Below are positions 49,848-59,987 of a stretch of DNA of 64,000 nucleotides, one piece after another (position 1 is the stretch's first letter; each line of letters opens with the position of its first letter). Position numbers and translations under genes: made by a program. A model generated the notes under the pieces. It did no database searches and was not told the DNA's origin. It was given only the letters and a program-made list of their open reading frames with translations. Source of the stretch: CAYFZO01 sp965223735 (GTDB lineage: Bacteria > Pseudomonadota > Gammaproteobacteria > Poriferisulfidales > Oxydemutatoraceae). Where the stretch lies: positions 124,001 to 188,000 of the forward strand of contig OZ245010.1 in the NCBI GenBank assembly GCA_965223735.1, written 5' to 3'.

Positions 49848-51200
49848 ATGCGCGATGACGCAATGAAAACACTGGTGGCGGGACTTGGTGAAACCGGCGC
49901 CTCGGTCGCGCGGTTTTTGCATCGCCGTTCAAAACCGTTCATGGTCGCCGACGACGGACTGCAATCGTCGGCCTGCACTGAGTTTACAAAGCTGTATCCT
50001 GAAGCTGAAGTTCGTCTCGGCGACTTTGACGAACGTTTCTTTCTCGGCGCGGATGAGATCGTGCTGAGTCCCGGTGTGCCGCTGAAGGCGCCGGCGGTGC
50101 AAACCGCGCTTGCGGCGGGGATTCCGGTGATCGGTGATATTGAGTTGTTTGCGCGCACGCTCGCCGCCACCGAAGCCGTCCGCAGGCCGGTGATCGCGGT
50201 TACCGGCTCAAACGGCAAGAGTACGGTGACGACGCTGGTCGCCGACATGGCCGCGTGCGCGGGACTGAAAGCCGCGGCGGGCGGCAATCTAGGGCCGCCG
50301 GCGCTCGACCTGATTGACGACGGGGAGCGGGTTGACCTGTATGTGCTTGAATTGTCGAGTTTCCAGTTGGAGACGACGTATTCGCTCACGCCCGAGGCGG
50401 CGACGGTCCTGAACGTCAGTCAGGACCATTTTGACCGCTACAGCTCACTCGCCGACTACGCGAAAGCAAAGCAGAGAGTGTATCGCGGTTGCCGCACCGC
50501 GGTGTTGAACCGTGAAGAGCCGTACCGGTTTGAGATCGAGCCCTCTTCCGAAGTCATCAGTTTCGGTCTCGATGCCGCGAGCAAAGGACGGTTCGGCGTT
50601 GTGCCGACGGGTGACGGCGACGCGATTGCATACGACGCGCAGATATGGCTCGCCTGCCGCGAACTCGGGCGGTTGCCCGGTGACAGCGGCGTTCTGAACG
50701 CGCAGGCCGCGCTGGCGCTCGGTTACGCCGCTGGCTTGCCACGAGCGGCGATGGTCGAGGCGTTGCGGCGTTTCAAGGGACTGCCGCATCGTCTGCAACC
50801 GGTCGGCACGCTTGACGGCGCGACCTGGATCAATGACTCGAAAGCGACCAATGTCGCCGCCGCGGTGGCGGCGCTCGCAAGCGTCGGGCGCCCGTGCGTG
50901 TGGATTGCGGGAGGCGACGGCAAGGGCGCGGATTTTTCACCGCTGTGCGCGGCGGCGGGCAAGGTACGTGAGGCGATCCTGATCGGGCGCGACGCACCCG
51001 CGATCGCCGACGCGGTGTCGGCGACGGTGCGAGTGCAGTTTGCAGAGAACTTCGAGGATGCCGTAACCCGCGCGCGCGCGGCGGCGATGGAAGGCGACTA
51101 CGTGCTGTTGTCGCCGGCGTGTTCCAGTCTCGATATGTTTTCAAGCTACGTCGAAAGAGGTGATCGCTTCGTGCGCATCTTTCAGGAGTTGGCGTCATGA
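49848..51200 (+). CDS. murD: UDP-MurNAc-L-alanine--D-glutamate ligase
   Basis: Adds D-Glu to the stem peptide. 450 residues from ATG 49848; ATG 49863 would trim five residues. N-terminal Rossmann motif VAGLGETGASVA, SPGVPL, the ATP loop GSNGKSTVTTL, ELSSFQLE and LSPACSSLDMFSSY. Overlaps ftsW by four bases. Confidence 0.95.
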   Translation: MRDDAMKTLVAGLGETGASVARFLHRRSKPFMVADDGLQSSACTEFTKLYPEAEVRLGDFDERFFLGADEIVLSPGVPLKAPAVQTALAAGIPVIGDIELFARTLAATEAVRRPVIAVTGSNGKSTVTTLVADMAACAGLKAAAGGNLGPPALDLIDDGERVDLYVLELSSFQLETTYSLTPEAATVLNVSQDHFDRYSSLADYAKAKQRVYRGCRTAVLNREEPYRFEIEPSSEVISFGLDAASKGRFGVVPTGDGDAIAYDAQIWLACRELGRLPGDSGVLNAQAALALGYAAGLPRAAMVEALRRFKGLPHRLQPVGTLDGATWINDSKATNVAAAVAALASVGRPCVWIAGGDGKGADFSPLCAAAGKVREAILIGRDAPAIADAVSATVRVQFAENFEDAVTRARAAAMEGDYVLLSPACSSLDMFSSYVERGDRFVRIFQELAS

Positions 51201-52402
51201 GTTTGCGGCCGTTGCGTCCGGGGTTTCATCGCCCGCGCGTGTACGTGGGCAGTATCTGGGTGGATACGCCGATGGTATGCCTGTTCGCGGTGCTGTGCGT
51301 GCTCGGCCTGGTCATGGTCGCGTCGGCCTCGATGGAATTTGCCGATCGCCATCAGGGCGACGCCCTGTATTTTCTGAAACGGCAGTTTGTTTTCATCCTC
51401 CTCGCGTCGTTGATCGGCGCAACGGTTTACCTGAGGCCGTCTGACTTCTGGTTCCGCAACAGTTTTTACATATTGTTCGCATGTATTGCATTGCTGTTTG
51501 TCGTGCTGATCCCGGATATCGGCAGGGAAGTCAACGGCAGCCGCCGCTGGCTTGATTTGCAAATGTTCACTGTGCAGCCGTCGGAGACGGCAAAACTTGC
51601 GGTCGTCATCTTCCTCGCCGATTACGTCGCTCGCCGTCGTCGGGAGGTGCGTACTATGTCCGGGGGCTTTTTCAAGCCGCTGGGCGTGGTGATGCTTGTA
51701 GCGCTGCTGATCTTTCTTGAACCGGACTACGGCACGGCGGTGATTCTGGTGGGAATTTCGTTCGCCGTGTTGTTTCTTGCGGGCACAGGGATCCTGCGAT
51801 CGCTGTTGCTGCTCGTCGGGGGCGGAATACTGGCGGCGCTTGCGGCAGTTGCGGCGCCGTATCGATGGGAGAGAATCAAGGCGTTTCTCGACCCGTGGAG
51901 CGATCCGTTTGAGGGTGGGTATCAATTGACGCAATCGCTGATCGCGATCGGCAGCGGCGGTTGGTTCGGGCAGGGGTTGGGCGGCGGTATTCAGAAACTG
52001 TTCTATCTGCCCGAGGCGCATACTGATTTTATCTTTGCGGTGATCGCCGAGGAACTCGGCTTCGTCGGCGTTTGCGCCGTAGTTCTCGTGTATCTTGGGA
52101 TTTTGTGGCGCTGCTTTGGTGTTGCCGAACGCGCCGAGCGCCGGGGACTTTGCGCCGGCGCGTTCTTTGCCTACGGCATGGGGGTGTGGCTCGGGGCTCA
52201 GGCGTTCATCAACATCGCGGTGGCGATGGGGTTGCTGCCGACCAAGGGCATCACGCTGCCGGCGGTCAGCGTCGGCGGCAGCAGCCTGATGGTGGTGTTC
52301 GTCGGGCTTGCGATCGTGCAGCGTATCCACCACGAGGCATGTTGCGAAGACACGTTGCTGATGCGCCAGTACCGGATGAGGAAAAACGATGCCGCGCGAT
52401 GA
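51197..52402 (+). CDS. ftsW: Septal peptidoglycan glycosyltransferase FtsW (SEDS)
   Basis: Polymerises lipid II at the septum with FtsI. 401 residues, ten predicted membrane helices. SEDS motifs: VMVASASMEFA, NGSRRWL with QPSE, LEPDYGTAVI, GWFGQGLGGGIQK and HTDFIFAVIAEELGFVG. Starts by ATGA in murD and overlaps murG by 14 bases. Confidence 0.95.
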   Translation: MSLRPLRPGFHRPRVYVGSIWVDTPMVCLFAVLCVLGLVMVASASMEFADRHQGDALYFLKRQFVFILLASLIGATVYLRPSDFWFRNSFYILFACIALLFVVLIPDIGREVNGSRRWLDLQMFTVQPSETAKLAVVIFLADYVARRRREVRTMSGGFFKPLGVVMLVALLIFLEPDYGTAVILVGISFAVLFLAGTGILRSLLLLVGGGILAALAAVAAPYRWERIKAFLDPWSDPFEGGYQLTQSLIAIGSGGWFGQGLGGGIQKLFYLPEAHTDFIFAVIAEELGFVGVCAVVLVYLGILWRCFGVAERAERRGLCAGAFFAYGMGVWLGAQAFINIAVAMGLLPTKGITLPAVSVGGSSLMVVFVGLAIVQRIHHEACCEDTLLMRQYRMRKNDAAR

Positions 52403-53480
52403 ATACGGACCGCGGGTGATGATCGCTGCCGGCGGCACCGGAGGCCATGTGTTCCCGGGCATCGCGGTGGCGCGGCGTTTGCGCGAGCGCAACATCGGCG
52501 TCGTCTGGCTGGGCAGCGACGGAAGCTTTGAAGCCGATCACGTGGCGCGCGCGGGACTGGCGTTTGAAAAGATCAACATCCGGGGGTTCCGCCGCCGCGG
52601 CTGGCTGTCGTGGCTGACCGCGCCGTGGCGGCTGAGCTTTGCACTGTTGCAGGCGTTGAGGATCCTGCTCCGGTGCAAGCCGGACCTGGTGCTCGGCTTC
52701 GGCGGGTTTGCGGCGGTGCCCGGCGGGCTGATGGCGCTGGCGCTGAACATTCCGTTGCTGATACATGAGCAGAACGCGGTCGCGGGTCTGGCCAATAAAT
52801 TGCTGGCGCCGTTCAGTCGGCGCGTGCTGCTCGGTTTTCCGGAGGCGATCGTCCGGCGCAATGCGCAGTGGGTGGGTAATCCCGTGCGCCCGGACATCGC
52901 CGCCTTGCCGGCGCCCGCGCAACGCCTCGAAGGCCGCGGCGGACGGTTCAGGCTGCTGGTCGTCGGCGGCAGCCGCGGAGCGGCGGTGTTCAACGAGGTC
53001 GTGCCGCAGGCGCTCGCCGTACTCGCCGTCGACTGTCGTCCGCAGGTCAGGCAACAGGCTGGGCGCGGCAAGGTTGAAGCCGCGCGCGTCACCGCCGCGC
53101 GCGCCGGCGTTGACATTGAACTCTTTGAGTTCATAGACGATATCGCCGCAATGTATGCGTGGGCGGATCTCGTGCTGTGTCGCGCCGGTGCGTCGTCGGT
53201 GGCCGAGGTCGCCGCCGCGGGTGTCGCCGCGGTATTCGTGCCGTATCCCTTTTCAGTTGACGACCACCAAGTTGCCAACGCGCGGTTTCTGGTCTCCCGG
53301 GATGCGGCGATGCTGATCTTGCAGCCTGAATTCACGCCGCGGGCGTTTGCCAAAATGCTCGAGCGCTTTGTCAGTTCGCGCGACGAACTCCTTCGCCTTG
53401 CGGTGAACGCGAGGCACCTGGGGCGGACGCAGGCCGACGTTGCGGTCGCCGATCTGTGCGTGCAGGCCATGGAGAGGTGA
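52389..53480 (+). CDS. murG: Lipid II synthase MurG
   Basis: Transfers GlcNAc to lipid I at the inner face of the membrane. 363 residues from ATG 52389. The first glycine loop is AAGGTGGHVFPG; VLGFGGFAAVPG, HEQNAVAGLANK, VVGGSRGAAVFN and CRAGASSVAEV follow. Its stop overlaps the murC ATG by one base. Confidence 0.96.
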   Translation: MPRDEYGPRVMIAAGGTGGHVFPGIAVARRLRERNIGVVWLGSDGSFEADHVARAGLAFEKINIRGFRRRGWLSWLTAPWRLSFALLQALRILLRCKPDLVLGFGGFAAVPGGLMALALNIPLLIHEQNAVAGLANKLLAPFSRRVLLGFPEAIVRRNAQWVGNPVRPDIAALPAPAQRLEGRGGRFRLLVVGGSRGAAVFNEVVPQALAVLAVDCRPQVRQQAGRGKVEAARVTAARAGVDIELFEFIDDIAAMYAWADLVLCRAGASSVAEVAAAGVAAVFVPYPFSVDDHQVANARFLVSRDAAMLILQPEFTPRAFAKMLERFVSSRDELLRLAVNARHLGRTQADVAVADLCVQAMER

Positions 53481-54901
53481 TGGCCGGGCATACCGACATG
53501 CCTCATCAGGTAGGCGTCATTCACTTCGTCGGCATCGGCGGCGTCGGCATGAGCGGGATCGCCGAGGTGTTGGTAAATCTCGGCTATCAGGTGCAGGGCT
53601 CGGACATTGCCGACGGTGTCGCGGTACGGCGATTGCGCGCGATGGGTGTCAGGGTCTTTACCGGCCACACTGCGGATAATGTACGCGCCTGCGGTGTCAT
53701 CGTCGCTTCATCCGCAATCCCCGAAGACAACCCCGAGGTCTGTGAAGCCAGGCGCTGGCGTATTCCGGTGTTGAAACGCGCCCAGATGCTGGCGGAATTG
53801 ATGCGGTTTCGTTTCGGCATCGCAATCGCCGGCACTCACGGCAAGACGACGACCACCAGTTTGGTGGCGGGGCTTTTGTCGGAGGCCGGGTTTGACCCGA
53901 CCTACGTGGTCGGCGGCAAGGTCGAGCGGTTCGGCGGCGGTGCGGGTCTGGGGCGAAGCCGTTACTTGGTGGTCGAGGCCGACGAAAGCGATGCGTCATT
54001 TCTGCACCTCGATCCGGTGATGGCGGTGGTGACCAACGTCGATAACGATCATCTCGTTGCGTACGGCGGGGATTTTGAGCGGCTCAAGCGGGCGTTTCAG
54101 GACTTTCTGGCTAACCTGCCGTTCTACGGTACCGCCATCGTGTGTCGTGACGATCCGGTGTTGCGTGAACTTTCTCTTGTGGTGCCGAGGAATTTTGTGA
54201 CTTATGGTTTCAGCGAAGACAGCGACATCCGCGCGTCCGACGTACGGGTTGAAGGAATGTCGAGCATTTTCAGGGTCAATACGCGGTGGTGCGAAGACGA
54301 AGTTGAGCTCAGGCTGAACCTGCCGGGCAGTCACAACGTTTTGAACGCGCTCGCGGCGTTCGGGGTATGCCATGAACTCGGCGCCGACGAACGCACGGTC
54401 GGCGATGCGTTGGCGCAGTTTGAAGGCATCAGTCGGCGTCTTCAGGTTCACGGGGAGATTCGTGCGGGTGCCGGTTCTGCGCTGGTGGTCGATGATTACG
54501 GTCATCATCCGGCTGAGATCGCAGCGACACTGGAGGCCGTGCGCGCGGCGTGGCCCGCACGACGCGTGGTGCTGGTTTTTCAACCGCATCGCTACACGCG
54601 CACGCATCAGTTGTTTGACGATTTTGTCGCCGTGCTGGGTGGTGCCGACCGTCTGGTTCTGCTCGACGTGTACCCGGCCGGGGAGGCCCCGATCGCGGGC
54701 GCTGACGCGCGTGCCTTGTGCGACGCGATCGGGAAAACCGGTGCGGTTGAGCTGGCGTACGCGGGTGCGTTGCAGGATGTGCCTGCGGAGATCTCACGAA
54801 TCGCCGCCGCCGGAGACCTTGTACTGACGATGGGGGCGGGCTCGATCGGCGCCCTCGCGCCGACGCTGGTAAAGGAGCTGAACTGCAATGATGCGGCTTG
54901 A
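53480..54901 (+). CDS. murC: UDP-N-acetylmuramate--L-alanine ligase
   Basis: Starts the stem peptide. ATG 53480 (TGATG with murG) gives 473 residues; the longer frame overlaps murG. HFVGIGGVGMSGIAEVL, the ATP loop AGTHGKTTTTS, EADESDASFL and VDDYGHHPAEI are all present. murB begins inside its last 14 bases. Confidence 0.96.
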   Translation: MAGHTDMPHQVGVIHFVGIGGVGMSGIAEVLVNLGYQVQGSDIADGVAVRRLRAMGVRVFTGHTADNVRACGVIVASSAIPEDNPEVCEARRWRIPVLKRAQMLAELMRFRFGIAIAGTHGKTTTTSLVAGLLSEAGFDPTYVVGGKVERFGGGAGLGRSRYLVVEADESDASFLHLDPVMAVVTNVDNDHLVAYGGDFERLKRAFQDFLANLPFYGTAIVCRDDPVLRELSLVVPRNFVTYGFSEDSDIRASDVRVEGMSSIFRVNTRWCEDEVELRLNLPGSHNVLNALAAFGVCHELGADERTVGDALAQFEGISRRLQVHGEIRAGAGSALVVDDYGHHPAEIAATLEAVRAAWPARRVVLVFQPHRYTRTHQLFDDFVAVLGGADRLVLLDVYPAGEAPIAGADARALCDAIGKTGAVELAYAGALQDVPAEISRIAAAGDLVLTMGAGSIGALAPTLVKELNCNDAA

Positions 54902-55790
54902 TTGTGACACCGCAAATCTGAGCGGAAGTTTGCAGTTTGATTGCGAACTCAGCGAGTGGAATTCCTGGCGCGTCGGCGGACGCTCGGATTGCTTTTACGT
55001 GCCGTCCGGGGTCGGGGACTTCGCGTTTTTTCTGGGGCATTGCGTCGGCGACAGGTCGGTAACCTGCATCGGGCTTGGCAGCAATCTGCTGGTGCGTGAC
55101 GGCGGTGTGCGCGGTATCGTGGTGTCGCTGAAAGACGGCTTTGAGGAAATTACGGACTCGGGCGGTGTCGTGTATGCGCAGGCCGGCGTCACCTGTGCCG
55201 GGCTCGCGCGTTACTGTGCCCGGTACGGTCTCGAAGGCCTGGAGTTTATCGTCGGCGTGCCGGGCACCGTCGGCGGTGCATTGGCGATGAACGCCGGCGC
55301 CTTCGGGGGGCAGATCTGGGAGCGCGTGATCGCGGTGGACACGATAAACCGTGCGGGTCGCGTGCACACCCGCGAGGCGGAGGATTTCGAGGTCGGTTAC
55401 CGCACGGTGGAACTGCCCGGCGAGGAATGGTTCGTCGCGGGGCGCTTTAAACTCTCTCCCGGCGCCGCGTCTGGCAGGTTGAAGAGGCGCATTGCGGAAT
55501 TCCTGAAGCAGCGCAGGGCGACGCAGCCGATAGGGCAGCGCAGCTGCGGTTCGGTTTTCAAAAATCCCGGCGACGATCACGCGGCGCGGCTGATCGAGAA
55601 ATGTGATCTCAAGGAACACGCCATCGGCGACGCGCAGGTGTCGGCCAGGCACGCCAACTTCATTATCAATCGGGGCAACGCCAGCGCCGCCGAGATCGAG
55701 GCGTTGATCTGTCATGTGCAGGCAACTGTCGCGCGGAAAACCGGTGTTGAGTTGCGAACCGAGGTCAGGATCATTGGAGAAAAAATCTGA
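54888..55790 (+). CDS. murB: UDP-N-acetylenolpyruvoylglucosamine reductase
   Basis: FAD/NADPH enzyme that makes UDP-MurNAc. 300 residues. FAD-binding LGSNLLVRDGG and GVPGTVGGALAMNAGAFGG; catalytic serine context SCGSVFKNP; C-terminal HANFIINRGNASA. This is the shorter type IIa-like form without the long type I insert. Stop and ddl start share TGATG. Confidence 0.95.
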   Translation: MMRLDCDTANLSGSLQFDCELSEWNSWRVGGRSDCFYVPSGVGDFAFFLGHCVGDRSVTCIGLGSNLLVRDGGVRGIVVSLKDGFEEITDSGGVVYAQAGVTCAGLARYCARYGLEGLEFIVGVPGTVGGALAMNAGAFGGQIWERVIAVDTINRAGRVHTREAEDFEVGYRTVELPGEEWFVAGRFKLSPGAASGRLKRRIAEFLKQRRATQPIGQRSCGSVFKNPGDDHAARLIEKCDLKEHAIGDAQVSARHANFIINRGNASAAEIEALICHVQATVARKTGVELRTEVRIIGEKI

Positions 55791-56749
55791 TGTATGAGAT
55801 CAAAACAGAAACAGCGGCGAAGACCTTCGGTCGGGTCGCCGTGCTGATGGGTGGCTGGTCGCAGGAGCGGGACATCTCATTGCGCAGCGGCGACGCCGTA
55901 TTGTCGGCGCTCAAATCCGTCGGCGTTGACGCCTTTGCGGTGGATCTCAAAGGCGGCGCCGAACTCGCCGGTCTCGGCCGCGAGCGGTTTGCACGTGCGT
56001 TCATCGCGCTTCACGGCAGGGGCGGTGAAGACGGTGTCGTTCAGGCGGTGCTTGAAGCCATGCGTATTCCCTATACCGGCAGCGGCGTGCTCGCCTCGGC
56101 GCTGGCAATGAACAAGTTGATGAGCAAGCGGCTGTGGAAACAGATGGGGCTGTCAACGCCGGACTTCATGGAGCTCGCAAGCGGCTTTGTCCCCGGGGAC
56201 GTGGTCGAGATGCTGAGTCTGCCGCTGGCGGTCAAGCCTGCACTCGAGGGATCGAGCCTCGGTGTCAGCCGGGTCAACAGCGCCGATCAGCTGCAGCAGG
56301 CCTGGGTCGAGGCGTCGCGCTACGAAGGCCCGGTAATCGCCGAGCGCTGGATAGACGGCGAGGAGTATGCCGTCGGTATTCTTCGCGACCGCGTGTTGCC
56401 GCCGGTGAAACTCGAATACGACAACCACGTGTTCTATGACTACCAGGCGAAGTACGAAGACAACGGGACTCGCTACCTGTGTTCCGACGGTTTGTCGCCG
56501 GGTGAGACCGCGCGCTTGCAGTCGCTGTCTTATCTTGCGGCCGACGCTTTGGTCGTTACCGGTTGGGGGCGTGCCGACCTGAGGCGCGACGCGAACGGTA
56601 AATTCTGGCTGCTCGAGGTCAATACGTCTCCCGGAATGACTGGCCACAGTCTGGTGCCGAAGGCGGCGCAGGCCGACGGCATGGATTTTGAGCAGACCGT
56701 GCTTGAAGTTCTGTCGACCTCTCTGGACGGCGGAGGATGCGATGAATAG
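55790..56749 (+). CDS. ddl: D-alanine--D-alanine ligase
   Basis: ATP-grasp enzyme supplying D-Ala-D-Ala to MurF. 319 residues from ATG 55790. LMGGWSQERDISLRSG, HGRGGEDG, PYTGSGVLASALAMNK, VKPALEGSSLGVS and LLEVNTSPGMTGHSL are conserved. Positioned between murB and ftsQ as ddlB usually is. Confidence 0.95.
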   Translation: MYEIKTETAAKTFGRVAVLMGGWSQERDISLRSGDAVLSALKSVGVDAFAVDLKGGAELAGLGRERFARAFIALHGRGGEDGVVQAVLEAMRIPYTGSGVLASALAMNKLMSKRLWKQMGLSTPDFMELASGFVPGDVVEMLSLPLAVKPALEGSSLGVSRVNSADQLQQAWVEASRYEGPVIAERWIDGEEYAVGILRDRVLPPVKLEYDNHVFYDYQAKYEDNGTRYLCSDGLSPGETARLQSLSYLAADALVVTGWGRADLRRDANGKFWLLEVNTSPGMTGHSLVPKAAQADGMDFEQTVLEVLSTSLDGGGCDE

Positions 56750-57509
56750 TGCGGCAAGCAGGATGTGGCGTACCGGCGCGCCGGTGTTTATCGGTCTCTC
56801 GCGCGTCCTCGAGCGGTTGCTTTTCGCCGCCGCCGTGCTGGCACTGGCCGCGAGCGCGTTCGTTTATCACCGGCATTGGATGCCGGTGCTGTTTCCGGCG
56901 ATCAGCCATATTCAATTGCAAGGGCAGTTTGTTCACATCGACCGTTTTGAAGTCGAGTGGCTGGTGCGAAGCAATATCAACGGTCACTTCTTTGACGTCA
57001 ATCTGCATACTCTCAAACGCGCGCTCGAGGCCATGCCGTGGGTCAGGCGAGTGCGCGTCGAGCGGGTGTGGCCGCAGACTCTGCTGGTCGAACTCGAAGA
57101 GCACGACGTCGCGGCGCGCTGGGGAGTCGATGCGCTGCTCAGCACCGAAGGCGTGGTGTTTGCCCCGGATCGGATCAGCGCCGCCGGCCTTGTGATGCTG
57201 CATGCGTCGGCGGGCATGGAATTGGCGGTGCTCGAGAAGTACCGCAGGGCGCGTGAGTTATTGGCTGCCGTCAACGGTGCGGCGATCAGGGCGCTCGGCG
57301 AAGACCGTCATGGTTCATGGCGCCTGATACTCGACAACGGCATTGCCGTAAAACTCGGCGATACGCATTGGGAAAGCCGGCTCAGGCGCTTTGTCGGCGC
57401 CTGGCGCAACGGTCTGTACGCGCAGGCCACGCGCATTCAATGCATTGACGCCAGGTATCCGAACGGTCTGGCCGTGGTCTGGAAAGACCGGCGGGGGGAT
57501 TGCGAATGA
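56742..57509 (+). CDS. ftsQ: Cell division protein FtsQ
   Basis: Bitopic divisome protein. ATG 56742 with GGAGG upstream gives 255 residues and overlaps ddl by eight bases. One membrane helix near residues 25-45, then a POTRA domain (VNLHTLKRALEAMPWVRRV) and the beta domain. Sequence is divergent as usual for FtsQ; position makes the call firm. Confidence 0.92.
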   Translation: MNSAASRMWRTGAPVFIGLSRVLERLLFAAAVLALAASAFVYHRHWMPVLFPAISHIQLQGQFVHIDRFEVEWLVRSNINGHFFDVNLHTLKRALEAMPWVRRVRVERVWPQTLLVELEEHDVAARWGVDALLSTEGVVFAPDRISAAGLVMLHASAGMELAVLEKYRRARELLAAVNGAAIRALGEDRHGSWRLILDNGIAVKLGDTHWESRLRRFVGAWRNGLYAQATRIQCIDARYPNGLAVVWKDRRGDCE

Positions 57510-58753
57510 AGTCAATCGGGATGAAGGCCGAGCGGCAGATACTGACCGCGCTCGACATCGGCACCAGCAAGACCGCCGCAATCGTCGCCGCAACCGCTGA
57601 AGACGACGGCGTCGAGGTGCTGAGCGTCGGCACCTGCCCGTCCGGCGGCCTGAAGAAAGGCGTGGTGGTTGATATCGAGGAAACGGTGAATTCAATCCGC
57701 TGCGCGGTCGAGGAGGTCGAGCTGACCGCGGAAGTGAACGTTGACAAGGTCTATGTCAGCATCTCCGGCAGCCATATCAAGAGTTTCAACTGCGAGGGGA
57801 TGGCGCCGATCAAAGACAACGAGGTCAGCGAACTCGATATAGACCGCGCGATAGAAACGGCGCAGGCGATGCAGTTGCCCGCCGATCAGCAGGTGTTGCA
57901 CGTGTTGCCGCGGGACTTCTCGATCGACGGGCAGAGCGGCGTCAAGAACCCGATCGGGATGTCGGGCTATCGCCTGCACGCGAACGTGCACATGGTCACC
58001 GGCGAAAAGCATCCGATCAACAATATCATTAAATGCGTCAGGCGCTGCAATCTCGAGATCGCGGACTTCGTCCTCGAGCAAATTGCATCGGGTCGGGCGG
58101 TGCTCGACGCGGATGAAAGCGAACTCGGCGTCTGCCTGCTCGACATCGGCGGCGGCACTACCGATATCGCGGTGTTCAGCAAGGGCACGGTCACGCATAC
58201 CGCGGTGATACCGATCGCCGGCGACCACGTGACCAATGATATTGCAATCACGTTGCGCACGCCGGCCAAAAACGCCGAGGAAATCAAATTGAAATACGGT
58301 TGTGCGCTCAAGCAGTTTGCGGGTGAGGAGGAAACGATTGAAGTTCCGAGCGTCGCCGACAGGCCTCCGACGCGCTTGCGGCGGCGTTCGCTGGCCGAGG
58401 TGATACAGCCGCGTTACGAGGAACTGTTCAACCTGGTGCGCAGGGAACTCAATGAGAAAGCGATTGAAGACCTGATCGTGGCGGGGTTTGTGCTCACCGG
58501 CGGCAGCTCTAAGATGGAAGGCGTTCTCGATCTCGCTGAAAACATATTCAACGCGCCGGTGCGTATCGGCAAGCCGCAGACCGGCGTTACCGGTCTGGCG
58601 GAGATCATCAGCAACCCGATCTACGCAACGGGCATCGGCCTTTTGCACTCCGCGGCCGAAATGTCGGCCGCTTCCCGACGCGGCAAACTTCCCGGGGTCG
58701 GCGTCGGTCGCATCTGGGGCAAATTCAAAAACTGGTTTCAAAGAAATTTCTAA
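57506..58753 (+). CDS. ftsA: Cell division protein FtsA
   Basis: Actin-like membrane tether for FtsZ. ATG 57506 overlaps the ftsQ stop (ATGA); 415 residues. Nucleotide motifs ALDIGTSKTAAIV and LLDIGGGTTDIAVF; 1C-domain region VKNPIGMSGYRLHANVH is present. The C-terminal amphipathic membrane-binding helix is seen as IWGKFKNWFQRNF. Confidence 0.96.
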   Translation: MKSIGMKAERQILTALDIGTSKTAAIVAATAEDDGVEVLSVGTCPSGGLKKGVVVDIEETVNSIRCAVEEVELTAEVNVDKVYVSISGSHIKSFNCEGMAPIKDNEVSELDIDRAIETAQAMQLPADQQVLHVLPRDFSIDGQSGVKNPIGMSGYRLHANVHMVTGEKHPINNIIKCVRRCNLEIADFVLEQIASGRAVLDADESELGVCLLDIGGGTTDIAVFSKGTVTHTAVIPIAGDHVTNDIAITLRTPAKNAEEIKLKYGCALKQFAGEEETIEVPSVADRPPTRLRRRSLAEVIQPRYEELFNLVRRELNEKAIEDLIVAGFVLTGGSSKMEGVLDLAENIFNAPVRIGKPQTGVTGLAEIISNPIYATGIGLLHSAAEMSAASRRGKLPGVGVGRIWGKFKNWFQRNF

Positions 58754-58772
58754 CCACTAAAGGAGAACCGTC

Positions 58773-59987
58773 ATGTTTACAATTATTGACAAATCCACGC
58801 ACAGCGCTGTAATTAAAGTCATCGGTGTCGGTGGCGGCGGCGGCAACGCGCTTGAGCACATGATTGATAAGGGTATCGAGGGGGTCGAGTTTATTGCGAC
58901 CAATACCGACGCCCAGGCTTTGAGCAGGAGCAAAGCGCCTTCGACTTTGCAGCTGGGAGAAAGCGTCACTCACGGGCTCGGCGCCGGCGCTGATCCGGCA
59001 CTTGGGCGCGAGGCTGCGATCGAGGCGCGTGAAACCCTCCAGGCGACACTCGAGGGAGCCGACATGGTGTTCATTGCCGCGGGCATGGGCGGCGGCACCG
59101 GCACCGGCGCGGCGCCGGTGATTGCCGAGATTGCGAGCGACGTCGGCAGCCTGACCGTGGCGGTGGTGACCAAACCGTTCCCGTTCGAGCGCGAGCGGCG
59201 TATGCAGGTCGCGGAAACCGGTATTGAGGAGTTGAACAAACGTGTCGATTCGTTGATCACGATCCCCAACGAGAAGTTGATTACGGTGCTGGGCAAGGAG
59301 CGGCCGATGATCGAGGCGTTCAAGGAAGCCGACGACGTGCTGTTCAGCGCGGTGCAGGGCATCGCCGAGCTGATTACCCGTGAAGGGCTGGTCAATCTTG
59401 ACTTTGCCGACGTCAAAACCGTGATGCTGAAAACCGGCATGGCGATGATGGGCACCGGTTGCGCGGAAGGTGAGAACCGCGCGTACGAGGCTGCGCACGC
59501 GGCGATCAACAACCCTCTGCTCGAGGACGTTGACCTGACCAATGCGTGCGGCGTCCTGGTGAACATCATGGCCGGTAACAGCCTGACGATGGGCGAGTTT
59601 GAGGAGATTGGTCTGTGCATGTCGCAATTGGCGGCGCCCGATGCCAGCGTCGTTATCGGCACGGTGATTGACGAGAACATGGGGGATGCGCTCAGAGTGA
59701 CGCTGGTCGCCACCGGGCTTGGGGGCGCCGCCGGCAGCGTCAGCGATGGCGCCGCGGCGGCTGCAGAGACAATCGCGATCCTGCCGTCGCCCGAGCTGGC
59801 GTCCGGGGTATCCGCATTGACGCCCGAGCCGGCGCCGGTTCAGACGCCGGACTACGTCGCTTACGACGCACCGGCGGTGAGGCGCCGGGCGAACGGCATC
59901 GGAGACGATCAGTGCGACGGCGACGATCAGGAGGAATACGGCAAGTATCTGGACATCCCGGCATTTCTTCGCCATCAGGTGGATTGA
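58773..59987 (+). CDS. ftsZ: Cell division protein FtsZ
   Basis: Tubulin-like GTPase that forms the Z-ring. ATG 58773 with AAAGGAGA upstream; 404 residues. GTP-binding GVGGGGGNA and the tubulin signature GGGTGTGAAPV are intact. A variable linker (about 320-385) leads to the conserved C-terminal peptide YLDIPAFLRHQVD that binds FtsA and ZipA. Last gene of the cluster; lpxC is displaced downstream. Confidence 0.97.
   Translation: MFTIIDKSTHSAVIKVIGVGGGGGNALEHMIDKGIEGVEFIATNTDAQALSRSKAPSTLQLGESVTHGLGAGADPALGREAAIEARETLQATLEGADMVFIAAGMGGGTGTGAAPVIAEIASDVGSLTVAVVTKPFPFERERRMQVAETGIEELNKRVDSLITIPNEKLITVLGKERPMIEAFKEADDVLFSAVQGIAELITREGLVNLDFADVKTVMLKTGMAMMGTGCAEGENRAYEAAHAAINNPLLEDVDLTNACGVLVNIMAGNSLTMGEFEEIGLCMSQLAAPDASVVIGTVIDENMGDALRVTLVATGLGGAAGSVSDGAAAAAETIAILPSPELASGVSALTPEPAPVQTPDYVAYDAPAVRRRANGIGDDQCDGDDQEEYGKYLDIPAFLRHQVD

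Noticed and set aside
48782..50389. 535-codon minus-strand frame opposite mraY/murD
   Set aside because: Antisense to two unmistakable genes; Asp/His/Arg-rich product without motifs.
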